Of a stretch of 64,000 nucleotides of DNA, positions 19,866 to 29,443 are shown one piece after another. The notes beneath the pieces were generated by a model. It did not search any database. It worked only from the letters and a program-made list of their open reading frames with translations, and had not been told where the DNA came from. The stretch's first letter is position 1. Each line of letters begins with the position of its first letter. This DNA is from JASHVB01 sp963780805 (GTDB lineage: Bacteria > Pseudomonadota > Alphaproteobacteria > Acetobacterales > Acetobacteraceae): assembly GCA_963780805.1 (NCBI GenBank), contig CAWADP010000021.1, positions 76,389-140,388 on the forward strand. Reading direction: 5' to 3'. The position numbers and the translations under genes are program-made.

Positions 19866-21236
19866 TCAAAACTGCACCGAGGCCTTGAATCCGAACGCCG
19901 CCGCATTGGGGATCGCCCCTTCGGCGTTGGGCCGGAAAATGTATTGGAACTCGGGGCGGAAATCGACGCCGCGATAGACATGGATGTTGTAGTTGGCTTC
20001 CAGAATCATCTCGTGGCCCTGCGGCGCGGTGGCGGAATTGCTGACCGGAACGCCCAGCTCCAGCTCTTCGGCCTGCACCCCGGAGAGCACGCCGCTCATT
20101 TCGATGTAGGTGAACATGAGCCCCACGCCATCGTCCGGCCGCGCGCGCCAGAAGCCGTAATCCAGCAGGCCCGCGATATATTGGTCGGCATAAGGTGAAT
20201 TTTCCGGATCGCTATGCACAAATCCGCCGAGCGCAATCACGCCGTCCTGGTCGCCCCCGCCGTTCCGCAACAGCATCTGGTCCACCAGCAGCCAGAACTG
20301 CGTATTGCCATGATGCGGCGATGCCGGCGCGCCGACACTCGTCGGCAGGGCAGCGGCAAAGCTGTTGAACCGCGATGAATCGTAGCCGAAGCCGATCACG
20401 TAATGTCCGGGCAAGTGCTCGTCGCCAAATTTCGGCTCATAGCCGAGCTGCACCGGCACATACACGCCGCTGTCGCGCGGCACACCGAATTCCAAGCCGC
20501 TGCTGTCGGCCTGCGAGTAGAGATCCTGGTTCACCTCGTAGACGCCGGTCACGATATAGGTGGTGGGCGTCGGGCGCACGCGAACCCGGCCGGCCCAGAC
20601 CGCATCGGGATAGGCGCTGTGACCGATATCGCCGCCGGGCAGCGCTTTCGGATCGCCGCACAGGGCATTGTTCATGAAATTGCAGTACAGCGGCGAACTG
20701 GCGAAATCGTTTTCGACGTTCATCCAGCCGCGCCGCGAATCGAGCCCGCCCCTGAACATCGATTCTTCCGCGTACGCCGAAACGAGGTGCACGGCGACAT
20801 CACCGCCGGCACCGTAAATTTCCTGCACCGGCGAAACATTGTCGCCAAACAGATGGCTGTCGTTGGCACCGGAGCGGTTGACGAGGATGAGGTGCGTCGA
20901 GAATCCCGTCACCCCCGCCAGGCGTTGCCAATCGATATCGGCCTGGAAAGCGATCTGGTTGGCCGAGGTGGCGCCCTGCTGCAGGCCGCCCGTATTGCCA
21001 GCGAATTCGGCGATGGCGCCCAGTTGCAAATAGATGCCGCGGCTTTCGAGCTCGGTGCGAAGCCCACCCCAATCGCCCAGCAAATGCTGGGCGTTTGGCG
21101 GCGGGAAGGCTGGCACCGAGGGATCGAAAGCCTGGGTGTCGAGTTGGAGACCGACATTATTGCTCGCCGTCTGGGCCACCGCCGGCAATGCCGCCGCCGG
21201 CGCTGCCAGCATCGCCAGCATCAGCGCGCGCTTCAT
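19866..21236 (-). CDS. oprB: Carbohydrate-selective porin, OprB family
   Basis: 456 residues with a signal peptide (M-K-R-A-L-M-L-A-M-L-A-A-P, cut after P-A-V-A-Q). The mature part opens with H-L-L-G-D-W-G-G-L-R-T-E-L-E-S-R-G-I, the hallmark of OprB, continues with alternating beta strands and ends in a terminal Phe (K-A-S-V-Q-F), needed for barrel insertion. OprB channels let sugars cross the outer membrane. The sugar permease gene immediately upstream overlaps by four bases (ATGA), so the two form an uptake operon. Confidence 0.9.
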   Translation of the reverse strand: MKRALMLAMLAAPAAALPAVAQTASNNVGLQLDTQAFDPSVPAFPPPNAQHLLGDWGGLRTELESRGIYLQLGAIAEFAGNTGGLQQGATSANQIAFQADIDWQRLAGVTGFSTHLILVNRSGANDSHLFGDNVSPVQEIYGAGGDVAVHLVSAYAEESMFRGGLDSRRGWMNVENDFASSPLYCNFMNNALCGDPKALPGGDIGHSAYPDAVWAGRVRVRPTPTTYIVTGVYEVNQDLYSQADSSGLEFGVPRDSGVYVPVQLGYEPKFGDEHLPGHYVIGFGYDSSRFNSFAAALPTSVGAPASPHHGNTQFWLLVDQMLLRNGGGDQDGVIALGGFVHSDPENSPYADQYIAGLLDYGFWRARPDDGVGLMFTYIEMSGVLSGVQAEELELGVPVSNSATAPQGHEMILEANYNIHVYRGVDFRPEFQYIFRPNAEGAIPNAAAFGFKASVQF

Positions 21237-22603
21237 TGCGTCCTCACATGCACCGGAGCTGGCTGTCCGATCGGTTCCGGGTCGAGCGCCGCTTCGATCT
21301 CCTCCAGGCTACGGCCCTTGGTTTCCGGCACCATCATCGCGATGAATGCCAGCGCGGCCAGGCTGAGAATTGCGTAAACCAGGAAGGCGCCGGCAGTGCT
21401 GATCGCGCCCACGAGGTCGAGGAACGTTACCGAAACGATCAGGTTGAAGCCCCAGTTAGCCACCGTGGCAAGGCTCATGGCCCGGCCGCGCAACGCGAGC
21501 GGGAAGATCTCCGCGATCAATAGCCAGAACACCGGCCCCAGCCCGATCGCGAAGAACCCGACATAGGCGGCGACCGAGGCGACGGCGATCCAGGCGAGCT
21601 GCCCCGACGTGCCGACGAAGAATGCGCCAGCCAGCACGAACAGGGTCGCCGCCATACCGCCGAGGCTCCAAAACAGGAGCTGCCGCCGGCCCAAACGGTC
21701 GATCAGGCGAATCGAGACGATGGTCATGATCACATTGACAGCGCCGACGCCGGCGGTCGCCAGGATGGACGTCGCCGCGGAAGGCAACCCCGACGACTGG
21801 AAGATGGTGGGTGCGAAATAGATCACGGTATTGATGCCGGTGATCTGCTGGAACATGGCCAGCCCGATCCCGATGATGAGCGGCCGGCGCACGCGCGGCG
21901 ACAGCAACTCCCGTGCGCTGGCGAGGCGGCTGTTTTCCCGCGCGATGTCCTGCCGCAGCGAATTCAGTTCCTGCGCAACGTCACGCGTGCCACGCAGACG
22001 TTGCAGCACGGTCTCGGCGTCCTGTAGCCGCCCATGACCGGCGAGCCAGCGCGGGCTTTCCGGCAGGACAAGCATGCCAACGGCGAGGATGACGCCCGGC
22101 ACCGCACCTAGCGCCAGCATCCAGCGCCAGCCATTGCCGCCGCCGGCCAGTGAGTAGCCGACCAGATACGACACCAATATCCCACCGGTGATGCAGAGCT
22201 GATTGAGCGAGACGATCGCACCGCGGTCACGTGCCGGCGAAATCTCGGCGAGATACAGCGGCGTCAACATCGAAGCGATGCCGATCCCCAGTCCGACCAG
22301 GAAGCGGCCGATCACCAGCACCCCGAAGCCCTGCGCCACTGCCGAGATCACCGCGCCGAGCACGAACAACAAACCGGCACCCAATATGACGCGGCGGCGG
22401 CCGACACGATCCGACAGATAACCGACCACGGCTGCACCGATCGCGGCACCCGCCAGCGCGATCGAGACAACGATGCCCTGCAGCGTTGGCGACAGCGACA
22501 TTGCATGCCGGATGAATAGCAGCGCGCCGGAGATCACGCCTGTGTCGTAGCCGAACAACAGGCCACCCAATGCCGCAATCGCCGCAATCACGTAAAAGCT
22601 CAT
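21233..22603 (-). CDS. MFS sugar transporter, SP family
   Basis: 456 residues with 12 predicted membrane helices. Sugar-porter signatures are G-G-L-L-F-G-Y-D-T-G-V-I-S-G in helix 1, D-R-V-G-R-R in loop 2-3, P-E-S-P-R-W-L after helix 6, Q-Q-I-T-G-I-N in helix 7 and P-E-T-K-G at the C-terminus. It is closest in style to the proton-coupled galactose/xylose/arabinose permeases. It overlaps the oprB start, so the two genes bring a hexose or pentose across both membranes. No kinase or dehydrogenase for the sugar is adjacent. Confidence 0.9.
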   Translation of the reverse strand: MSFYVIAAIAALGGLLFGYDTGVISGALLFIRHAMSLSPTLQGIVVSIALAGAAIGAAVVGYLSDRVGRRRVILGAGLLFVLGAVISAVAQGFGVLVIGRFLVGLGIGIASMLTPLYLAEISPARDRGAIVSLNQLCITGGILVSYLVGYSLAGGGNGWRWMLALGAVPGVILAVGMLVLPESPRWLAGHGRLQDAETVLQRLRGTRDVAQELNSLRQDIARENSRLASARELLSPRVRRPLIIGIGLAMFQQITGINTVIYFAPTIFQSSGLPSAATSILATAGVGAVNVIMTIVSIRLIDRLGRRQLLFWSLGGMAATLFVLAGAFFVGTSGQLAWIAVASVAAYVGFFAIGLGPVFWLLIAEIFPLALRGRAMSLATVANWGFNLIVSVTFLDLVGAISTAGAFLVYAILSLAALAFIAMMVPETKGRSLEEIEAALDPEPIGQPAPVHVRTQ

Positions 22604-23079
22604 GGCGTTTCCTCGCGTATTGAACCGCTCTGAATTGAGCAGGCTTTGGAATCAGCCATCAGCATGCGCGATTCACCAGGAGCCGGCCACCCGGACACGG
22701 TCCGTCGCGTACCGGCTTCACGCGGACGGCCGGAGCCCGGCTGGCACCCGCGCAAATCGCACTGAACATCGCGGATGATATTCTCGGGCCAGATACGCTG
22801 GCCCAGATCGCGCGATTTGCCGGTTGCGCTCATAGCCTTCGTCTCCAGGCCTGGTTCCACCGCGCTGGTCCTTCATCAGAGAAGCGGTGCTCATGAGGAA
22901 CCTACCTTGGGCGACGCTGGTGGAACCAGAACCGGGCACGTCTCTTGGCCAAAACATGATGCCTTGCAAGGACGTGACGAATATTCGGCGCGCGACAGAC
23001 ACTCTTTCGCCGAGCGGTTGACTTCGGGATCAGGTCCCGGCTGTGCTGGGCCTGGAGACCGTCCGAAAGGTGGGGGTCA
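22604..23079. other. Intergenic stretch with a possible regulator remnant
   Basis: On the minus strand around 22740-22835 the segment T-G-K-S-R-D-L-G-Q-R-I (with a following piece in another frame) has the look of the N-terminus of a GntR/FadR-type repressor. The winged helix does not continue, so at most this is a fragment. Nothing else is recognised. Confidence 0.3.
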
Positions 23080-23320
23080 AGCGGCTCGGTGAAACGGGCG
23101 TCGTGCCCAGCGTTCAGCTACCGCGTAGTCTCGCTCGAAGGTGCCGTTGGCTACGGCGGTTCGGACCTTCAACATCATATGCGCACCCCGCGGCGACCAG
23201 AGCATCTTCTGATTCGCACCTATCCGGCGATAAAGCAGCCATTGCGCGGCGCTCTCGGTCGGAGCGGTCGATATTGGCTCCCCATCGCGACGTGCCGCCG
23301 CATAGTCAATGATCAGGTCC
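23080..23320 (-). mobile_element. Transposase C-terminal remnant (ISKra4-like)
   Basis: With no start codon, the minus strand reads L-I-I-D-Y-A-A-A-R-R-D-G-E-P-I-S-T-A, then E-S-A-A-Q-W-L-L-Y-R-R, M-L-W-S-P-R-G-A-H-M-M-L-K-V-R-T-A-V, and A-E-R-W-A-R-R-P-F. This is the C-terminal part of a transposase of the ISKra4 kind. Only about 80 residues remain and the frame runs on past the normal end, so this is a fossil. The family call is from memory of the motif and is not firm. Confidence 0.5.
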
Positions 23321-23653
23321 GATCGGCGGTGGCAGAGGCGGTGGCGTCACGATAGCCTCGCACGGGCGCCAGGAGACGTTTGGTGGCGAGCGGCGGCCTT
23401 GGCACCTCCCCGGTCGTCACAAAGGATCACCTGTGCCGCCAAGTGTCCACTCCCCGCCCCAAACGGCTACTCCAAGCCAAGCTGCTTTGCGGTGGGACCG
23501 GGGCGGCACAGGGCCGTGAGGCCGGGAAGCGCCGGCGCAACCCATGTGATCTTGTTCGTTGTGCATACATGGCCGGAGACCGATCCAATGACGGGCGAGA
23601 AATCGGCCGTATCATCAGCGCCCGGAAGGCAATCGTTCATGCGAGGACGCCGT

Positions 23654-23942
23654 ATGAAGAAGGGGACTTCTGGTCCACTGACACTGGCGCAGAAGGCCGA
23701 ACTCGCCGCCCTGGCGGCGTGGCCTGACGACAAGATCAACACCCGCGCGCTGCCGGAGCAGTGGGATTGGAGCGGGGCGCGGCGCGGGGTTTTCTATCGT
23801 CCGACCAGGCAGCAGCTCACCTTGCGCCTCGATGCCGACCTGATTGTGTGGTCGAAAAAGCCGCACCCCCAACGGCGAGGGTTACCAGACCAGCATCAAC
23901 ATCGCGTTGCGGGACTACGTGGCACGACACGCGGAGGACTAG
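23654..23942 (+). CDS. BrnA-like antitoxin, orphan (one frameshift)
   Basis: The first part reads M-K-K-G-T-S-G-P-L-T-L, then L-P-E-Q-W-D-W-S-G-A-R-R-G-V-F-Y-R-P and T-L-R-L-D-A-D-L-I-V-W. After a frame change near 23855-23880 it ends G-E-G-Y-Q-T-S-I-N-I-A-L-R-D-Y-V. That is the BrnA/DUF4415 pattern, a ribbon-helix-helix antitoxin that represses its own operon and neutralises the RNase toxin BrnT. No BrnT-like frame is found upstream in the 330 bp after the transposase remnant, so the toxin seems lost. About 95 residues. Confidence 0.6.
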
Positions 23943-24065
23943 ACTGCCGTCTCGCCGGTGAGATTCCCACGACTGCCCGCTACATGCCCACTACATGAAC
24001 GCCGCATCCATCGACCTGGGCCGCCCGCCACCCAGCGTCGCTGCCTGTCCGGGCGTGAGCGTCCG

Positions 24066-24883
24066 ATGAACTACCGCCACACCTTCCACGCCGGCAGTTT
24101 CGCCGACTGCATGAAGCACGCGCTGCTGGTCTGGCTGATCGACGCGCTGCAGCGCAAACCGGCGCCGATCTTCGTGCTGGACACCCATGCGGGCGCCGGC
24201 CGCTACGACCTACTGCCGGCCCCGCCCAGCGCACCGGCGAATGGCGCCAGGGCATCGACCGCCTGCTGGACACGCCGCCTCCGGCGCTCGGCCGCTATCT
24301 TGGCTTCATCCGCACGCTGGGCCTGTATCCCGGCTCCCCTACGCTGATCCGCGCCATGCTGCGCCCCGACGATCGTCTCGCCTGCTGCGAGCTGCAACCC
24401 GACGACCTGTTCGAATTGCGCCGCCTCTTTACCCGCGATCCCCAGGTCGCGGTGCACCAGCGCGACGCCTGGGAGGCGCTGGCCGGCCTGCTCCCCCCCA
24501 AGGAGCGCCGTGGCCTGGTGCTGATCGATCCGCCGTTCGAGAACCCCGGCGAGTTCATCGACCTCGCCGCCGGCCTCGCCACCGCGCATGCGCGGTTCCG
24601 CACCGGCGTCCTGGCCGCCTGGTATCCGATCAAGCACCGCGCACCGGTGCGAGGCTTCCACGCCGCCATGCAGCAGACCGGCATCCGCGACGTCGTCGCC
24701 GCCGAGCTGTGCCTGCGCGAGCCGCTGCTGCCCGACCGCCTGAACGGCTGCGGCTTGCTGGTGGTCAACCCGCCGTTCCAGTTCGAGCAGGAGGTCCAAT
24801 TCATTCTGCAGGCGCTGCTAGGTCGGATTGGACGCAGCGAACGCGGCGCCTACGCGGCCGTGACGCGGATCGCTCATGAGTGA
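24066..24883 (+). CDS. rlmJ: 23S rRNA (adenine-2030-N6)-methyltransferase (one frameshift)
   Basis: RlmJ methylates A2030 of 23S rRNA. The N-terminus M-N-Y-R-H-T-F-H-A-G-S-F-A-D-C-M-K-H is diagnostic, followed by the SAM loop D-T-H-A-G-A-G-R-Y-D. After a frame change near 24232 the protein continues G-E-W-R-Q-G-I-D-R-L-L-D, L-I-D-P-P-F-E (catalytic D-P-P-F) and ends A-A-V-T-R-I-A-H-E. Full length is about 272 residues, normal for the family. The end overlaps the gpsA start by eight bases. Confidence 0.9.
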
Positions 24884-25838
24884 CGTCTCGGTGGTGGGCG
24901 CCGGCGCCTGGGGCATCGCGCTCGCCATCCAGGCGGCGCGTGCCGGGGCGGACGTCGTGCTATGGGCCCGCGATCCGGTCCGGGCTGCGGAGTTGTCGGA
25001 GGCGGGAGAGTCCCCCCGCCTGCCCGGCGCCCGGCTGACAGAGCAAGTGACCGTCACGCACGATCTCGCCCGTCTCGGCGGCGTGGTCTTGCTGGCCGTG
25101 CCGATGCAGCACCAGCGCGCGGTGCTGGCGCGGCTGCCGCCGGGCACCGCGCCGCTGGTCATCTGCGCCAAGGGCTTCGAAACCGGGACCCAGCTTCTGC
25201 CCCTGGAGGTGGTGCAGTCGGTGCACCCCAACGCGCTGGCCGCCGTGCTGACCGGCCCGAATTTCGCGCATGAGATCGCCGCCGGCCTGCCCGCCGCCGC
25301 GGTGGTCGCTGCGATCCAGCCGGCGCTGCGCGAGCAGGTCATTGCCGCACTCTCCACCCCCACCTTCCGGCTTTACGGCAACGACGACCCGGTCGGTGCC
25401 CAGGTCGGCGGCGCGGCGAAGAACGTCATCGCCATCGCCGCCGGCGCGGTGATCGGCGCGGGGCTGGGAGAGAACGCCCGCGCCGCCCTGATCACCCGCG
25501 GACTGGCGGAACTGGCGCGGCTCGCGGTGGCGCTGGGCGGAAGGACGGAGACGATGATGGGTCTGTCCGGGCTGGGCGACCTGTTGCTGACCTGCACCGG
25601 TCCTGCCAGCCGCAACTACAGTCTCGGCGTGGCGCTGGGTCGCGGCGAGAAACTGGCAGACGTGCTCGCCGCGCGCAGTGCGGTCACCGAGGGCGTAGCC
25701 ACCGCCCCCGCCCTTGTCGCGCGCGCGGCCGGGGTCGATCTGCCGATTTGCTCCGCCGTCGCCGCGCTGCTGGAGGGACGCACGACGCTGCGCCAGGCGA
25801 TGGCCGATCTGCTGGCGCGTCCGTTACGCAACGAATAG
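24876..25838 (+). CDS. gpsA: Glycerol-3-phosphate dehydrogenase [NAD(P)+]
   Basis: 320 residues, intact. The Rossmann motif V-V-G-A-G-A-W-G-I-A-L opens the protein; G-P-N-F-A-H-E-I-A and the catalytic lysine region G-G-A-A-K-N-V-I-A-I-A-A-G follow, with G-L-G-D-L-L-L-T-C in the C-terminal domain. It reduces dihydroxyacetone phosphate to sn-glycerol 3-phosphate for phospholipid synthesis. It starts inside the end of rlmJ, so it is probably translated from the same message. Confidence 0.97.
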   Translation: MSDVSVVGAGAWGIALAIQAARAGADVVLWARDPVRAAELSEAGESPRLPGARLTEQVTVTHDLARLGGVVLLAVPMQHQRAVLARLPPGTAPLVICAKGFETGTQLLPLEVVQSVHPNALAAVLTGPNFAHEIAAGLPAAAVVAAIQPALREQVIAALSTPTFRLYGNDDPVGAQVGGAAKNVIAIAAGAVIGAGLGENARAALITRGLAELARLAVALGGRTETMMGLSGLGDLLLTCTGPASRNYSLGVALGRGEKLADVLAARSAVTEGVATAPALVARAAGVDLPICSAVAALLEGRTTLRQAMADLLARPLRNE

Positions 25839-25920
25839 GGCGGCCTTGGGCGGACAAGCCCAGAGCAATCCAACGTGATGCGGGGCGGTGGCCTGCGCGT
25901 CGCGTCGGCTCACCTCCGGG

Positions 25921-26002
25921 GGACACGTCCCATGGGCATGTCCCATGGGCACGTCCCAAGGACACGTCCCAGGAGCACGTCCCAGGGGCACGTCCAAGGG
26001 AG
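25921..26002. repeat. 12-bp tandem repeat, about seven copies
   Basis: The unit is roughly CACGTCCCAGGG with variants CATGTCCCATGG and CACGTCCCAAGG. It lies between the convergent ends of gpsA and the NRAMP-like gene. Confidence 0.85.
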
Positions 26003-26055
26003 AGGCTTTTCCGTCCTACTCCTTGGATGCCGGGCTTTCCAACCGCCGCCCGCGG

Positions 26056-27319
26056 TCAGAACAATCCCGCGCCGGACAGCCCGCCGAACACGCCCAACGC
26101 GCAGGTCAGCACCGCGACGCCGACCACCAGCCACAAGTAGACCCCGCGCAGCCGGTACGGCCGCGGCAGCGCCCGCACCGAAAGCGCGATCAGGAACCCC
26201 AGCACCAGCGGCAGCATCAGCGCGTTCATCACCTGCACGCCGACGTTCAGCGTCACCAGGTTCGGCCACAGCGCCACCGCCACCACGCCGGCGACCACGC
26301 ACGCGGCGTACACGCCATAGAACCAGCGCGCCTCCAGCGGCCGGTATTCCAGCGAGCGGCGGTAGCCGGTCACCTCGCCCAGACCCCAGGCAAATGCGAG
26401 GGAACAAACGATCGCCGCCACCATGCCCGCGCCCAACACGCCCAGTCCGAACACCAGGTTGCCCATGGCGGTGCCCAGGAACGGCGTCAGCGCCTGGCTC
26501 ATATCGCCCACCGACTGCCAGCGACGCGTTCGGGTTGCCTCGGCCGATCGTCGCGGCGCAGGCGATCAGCACGGCGGCCATGACAAACTGGGTGATCACC
26601 GCGCCCACCGCCGTGTCCCACCGTGCCGCCGTGATGTGCTCTGGCCGCAGCCGCTTATCGGCGACCGCGGACTGCTGGTAGAAGATCATCCACGGCATGA
26701 TCACGGCGCCGATATTCGCCGCCGCCAGGTAGAGATAGTCCTTGTTGGCATAGGGAATGTCGAACGACCCCGCCAGCAATGCGTGCGGGTCGGGATGCGC
26801 GGCCAAGGCGACGAAGAAGAACGCCAGCTCGAACAGTCCGACGGCGATCGCCACCCGCTCGACCCGTCGATACGATCCGGTCAGCACCACCGCCAACAGT
26901 GCCACTGCCGCGATCGGCAGCGTGGCGACGCGCGGCAGGCCGTACAGCTCGCCCACCCCGGCGACGCCGGAGAATTCGGTCAGCAGTGCGCCCACCGTGG
27001 CGATTCCCAGCCCGGTCGCCGACACCCAGCCCCAGACCGGGCCAAACGTGTCGCGGATCAACTCGCCGTGGCCGCGGCCGGTGACCACACCCAGCCGGAC
27101 CGTCAGTTCCTGCACCATGTAGAGGATCGGCATCAGCAGGAATTGCAGCATCAGCAGCCGATAGCCCCACTGCACGCCGCTCTGCCCGGCGGTGATCACG
27201 CTGCCGACGTCGGTGTCGGCCAGCATCACCACCAGCCCCGGGCCGAACACCGCCAGGAACCGCGCCGCCCGCGCGCCCCATCCTGCTCCGCCCGCGATCC
27301 GCACTTGCTCGCCCGACAT
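26056..27319 (-). CDS. NRAMP-family metal transporter, divergent (one frameshift)
   Basis: About 421 residues and 11 membrane helices. Helix 1 reads G-P-G-L-V-V-M-L-A-D-T-D-V-G-S-V-I-T-A, so the DPGN metal-binding motif of classical MntH is replaced by D-T-D-V-G-S. Helix 6 reads I-M-P-W-M-I-F-Y-Q-Q-S-A, with Trp where MntH has His in MPH. The family is proton-coupled Mn2+/Fe2+ uptake, but these changes suggest another ion or mechanism. ATG at 27319 has GGAGGAAAGGA upstream. The frame changes near 26510, after G-N-P-N-A-S-L-A-V-G; the second part (G-D-M-S-Q-A-L-T-P-F-L-G) completes the family length. A Fur-like palindrome lies 38 bp upstream. Confidence 0.8.
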
Positions 27320-27356
27320 GCCCGACGTCCTTTCCTCCGGCCTGCCCGGTAGGATT

Positions 27357-27376
27357 GCGAATGATTCTTAATTCGC
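27357..27376. promoter_or_regulatory. Fur/Mur-like palindromic operator
   Basis: GCGAAT, an 8-base AT-rich spacer (GATTCTTA) and ATTCGC form a perfect 20-bp palindrome upstream of the NRAMP-like gene. The size and AT-rich centre resemble Fur-family boxes. The binding protein is inferred. Confidence 0.5.
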
Positions 27377-27413
27377 GGTGAACGGGTAACCTTGGGGCGA
27401 GCCCACTGTCAAT

Positions 27414-27525
27414 CCGCCGCACATTGATTCGCCGAGGGGTTTTGGCGAGGGGATTCGCCGAGGGCATTTGCCGAGGGGAGCCGCACATTGATTTGCCATG
27501 GGGGATTTGCCATGGGGATTGGCGG
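27414..27525. repeat. Irregular short tandem repeats upstream of cysS
   Basis: Units such as GATTCGCCGAGGGG and GATTTGCCATGGGG alternate, and CCGCACATTGATT occurs twice (27416 and 27481). The array fills the gap before cysS. Confidence 0.7.
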
Positions 27526-27554
27526 AGAAAGCGCCCCTCCCGAAGGACCCTGCC

Positions 27555-28904
27555 ATGCCCACGCTCTCGCTGCACAACAGCCTCAGCCGCCGGAAGGAGC
27601 GCTTCGAGCCGCTCGATCCGCAGCATGTGCGCATGTACGTATGCGGCGCGACGGTCTACGACCTGGTGCATGTCGGCAATGCGCGGCCGGAGGTAGTGTA
27701 CGACGTGCTGGCGCGGCTGCTTCGGCGGCTGTATCCGCGCGTCACCTACGTGCGCAACATCACCGACGTCGAGGACAAGATCAACGCGCGCGCCGCCGAG
27801 CTGGGCGAGCCGATCGGTGCCCTGACCGCGCGCACGATCGCTGACTACCACGCCGACCTTGCGGCGCTGGGATCGCAGCCGCCGGACATCGAGCCGCGCG
27901 CCACCGAGCATATCCCCGAGATGATCGCGATGATTGAGCGGCTGATCGGCTCGGGCCACGCGTATCCGGCGGAAGGCCACGTGTTGTTCGCGGTGCACAG
28001 CTATCCCGCCTACGGCCACCTGTCCGGCCGCAGTCCGGACGAATTGCTGGCCGGCGCGCGCGTGGACGTGGCGCCGTACAAGCGCGACCCGGGCGATTTC
28101 GTGCTGTGGAAGCCGTCCCCGCCCGACCTGCCCGGCTGGGACTCGCCCTGGGGCCGTGGCCGCCCGGGCTGGCACATCGAGTGCAGCGCGATGTCCTGGC
28201 GCTATTTGGGGGAAACGTTCGACATCCATGGCGGCGGCACCGACCTGATCTTCCCGCACCACGAGAACGAGGCGGCGCAGAGCTGCTGCGCGTTTCCCGG
28301 CAGCCAGTTTGCCCGCTACTGGGTGCACAACGGCATGCTGCTGGTGAACGGCGAGAAGATGGCGAAAAGCCTCGGCAACTTCACCACGCTGCGCGACGCG
28401 CTGAAGCGGGCGCCCGGCGAGGCGATCCGCCTGCTGCTGTTGCGCACGCACTACCGCTCCACGCCGGACTTCACCGACGCGGCGCTGACCGAAGCACGAC
28501 GCGAGCTGGACCGGTTCTATCGCGCGCTGGAACGCTACCCGCTGTTGGACGATGCGGACGTGCCGGAAGCGGTCACCGAGGCGCTGTGCGACGACCTGAA
28601 CACGCCGCTGGCGCTGTCGGCGATGCATGCGCTGGCGGACCGTGCGCTGGCTGGCGACTTCAACGCCGCGCGGGGCCTGCGGGCGGCGGGCGGGGCGCTG
28701 GGGCTGCTGGCGGCCGATCCAGCGGCATGGTTCCGCGGCGGTGTCGATGACGTCGCCGAGATCAAGGCGGCGATCGCCGCCCGTGTCGCCGCGCGGAAGG
28801 CGCGTGACTTTGCCCGGGCGGATGCGATCCGGGCGGAGCTAGCGGCCAAGGGCATCCTGCTGGAGGACGGCCCCGGCGGCACCACGTGGCGGCGCGGGGG
28901 GTGA
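27555..28904 (+). CDS. cysS: Cysteinyl-tRNA synthetase
   Basis: 449 residues, intact. Class I signatures are H-V-G-N-A-R (HIGH) near residue 40 and K-M-A-K-S (KMSKS) near 270. Zinc-binding residues appear in Y-V-C-G-A-T, H-I-E-C-S-A and P-H-H-E-N-E. The C-terminal helical domain ends with A-R-K-A-R-D-F-A-R-A-D-A-I-R-A-E-L. It charges tRNA-Cys. ATG at 27555 was preferred over a frame extended 19 codons upstream, because that extension crosses the short repeats. Confidence 0.97.
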   Translation: MPTLSLHNSLSRRKERFEPLDPQHVRMYVCGATVYDLVHVGNARPEVVYDVLARLLRRLYPRVTYVRNITDVEDKINARAAELGEPIGALTARTIADYHADLAALGSQPPDIEPRATEHIPEMIAMIERLIGSGHAYPAEGHVLFAVHSYPAYGHLSGRSPDELLAGARVDVAPYKRDPGDFVLWKPSPPDLPGWDSPWGRGRPGWHIECSAMSWRYLGETFDIHGGGTDLIFPHHENEAAQSCCAFPGSQFARYWVHNGMLLVNGEKMAKSLGNFTTLRDALKRAPGEAIRLLLLRTHYRSTPDFTDAALTEARRELDRFYRALERYPLLDDADVPEAVTEALCDDLNTPLALSAMHALADRALAGDFNAARGLRAAGGALGLLAADPAAWFRGGVDDVAEIKAAIAARVAARKARDFARADAIRAELAAKGILLEDGPGGTTWRRGG

Positions 28905-28942
28905 GGCGTGCCAGGTAGCGAAAGGTCCTGAACCAGCGAGGC

Positions 28943-29329
28943 CTACAAGGCGCGCCGCCGGATGCCATCGGTCAACGAAACCGTATTGAAATTCATCAGC
29001 AGACCGATCCGACAAGCGGTAAGGCGGAGATAGGTCAGCAGTTGAACCTCATGGATCGGCAGTAGGTGTTCGACGGCCTTGAGTTCCAGGATCACCCGAT
29101 CGTCGACAACGATGTCTGCTGTGTAGCCGCACTCCAGGACCACGTTGCCGTAATGGACCGGAATCGGCACCTGGCGCCGGAACGGCATCCCGGCTTGCGC
29201 GAGTTCGTAGCAAAGGCACTTCTCCTACACAGTTTCAAGCAACCCAGGCCCAAGATGCCGGTGCACGCGCATGGCAAGGCCGATAATGCGGTAGGTGAGT
29301 TCTCCGCTCGGCGCATCTTCGGTTTGCAT
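28943..29329 (-). pseudogene. GxxExxY protein with an amber codon at the naming tyrosine
   Basis: The reading frame runs M-Q-T-E-D-A-P-S-G-E-L-T-Y-R-I-I-G-L, then V-H-R-H-L-G-P-G-L-L-E-T-V, then TAG at 29225-29227, then E-K-C-L-C-Y-E-L and I-V-V-D-D-R-V-I-L-E-L-K-A-V. The last block is typical of the TIGR04256-type GxxExxY family, which has a nuclease-like D ... ExK core. In the family the residue after G-L-L-E-x-V is the Tyr of the motif, so a single base change (TAT/TAC to TAG) made the stop. There is no frame change. The function of the family is unknown. Without the stop the protein would be 128 residues, normal. Confidence 0.85.
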
Positions 29330-29443
29330 GCGGTGGAGAATGAGCTGGTTTGGTTGATAAATCGTTAAAGCCCCGTGGCCTGAGGGGTGGGGCGACGGGT
29401 CTTACGAAACGCGGCAGGTATGGGGGTTCGGAGGCAGCAAGTG

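Noticed and set aside
22740..22835. GntR-type regulator for the sugar uptake operon
   Set aside because: Only about a dozen N-terminal residues look right and the winged helix is not found in any frame.
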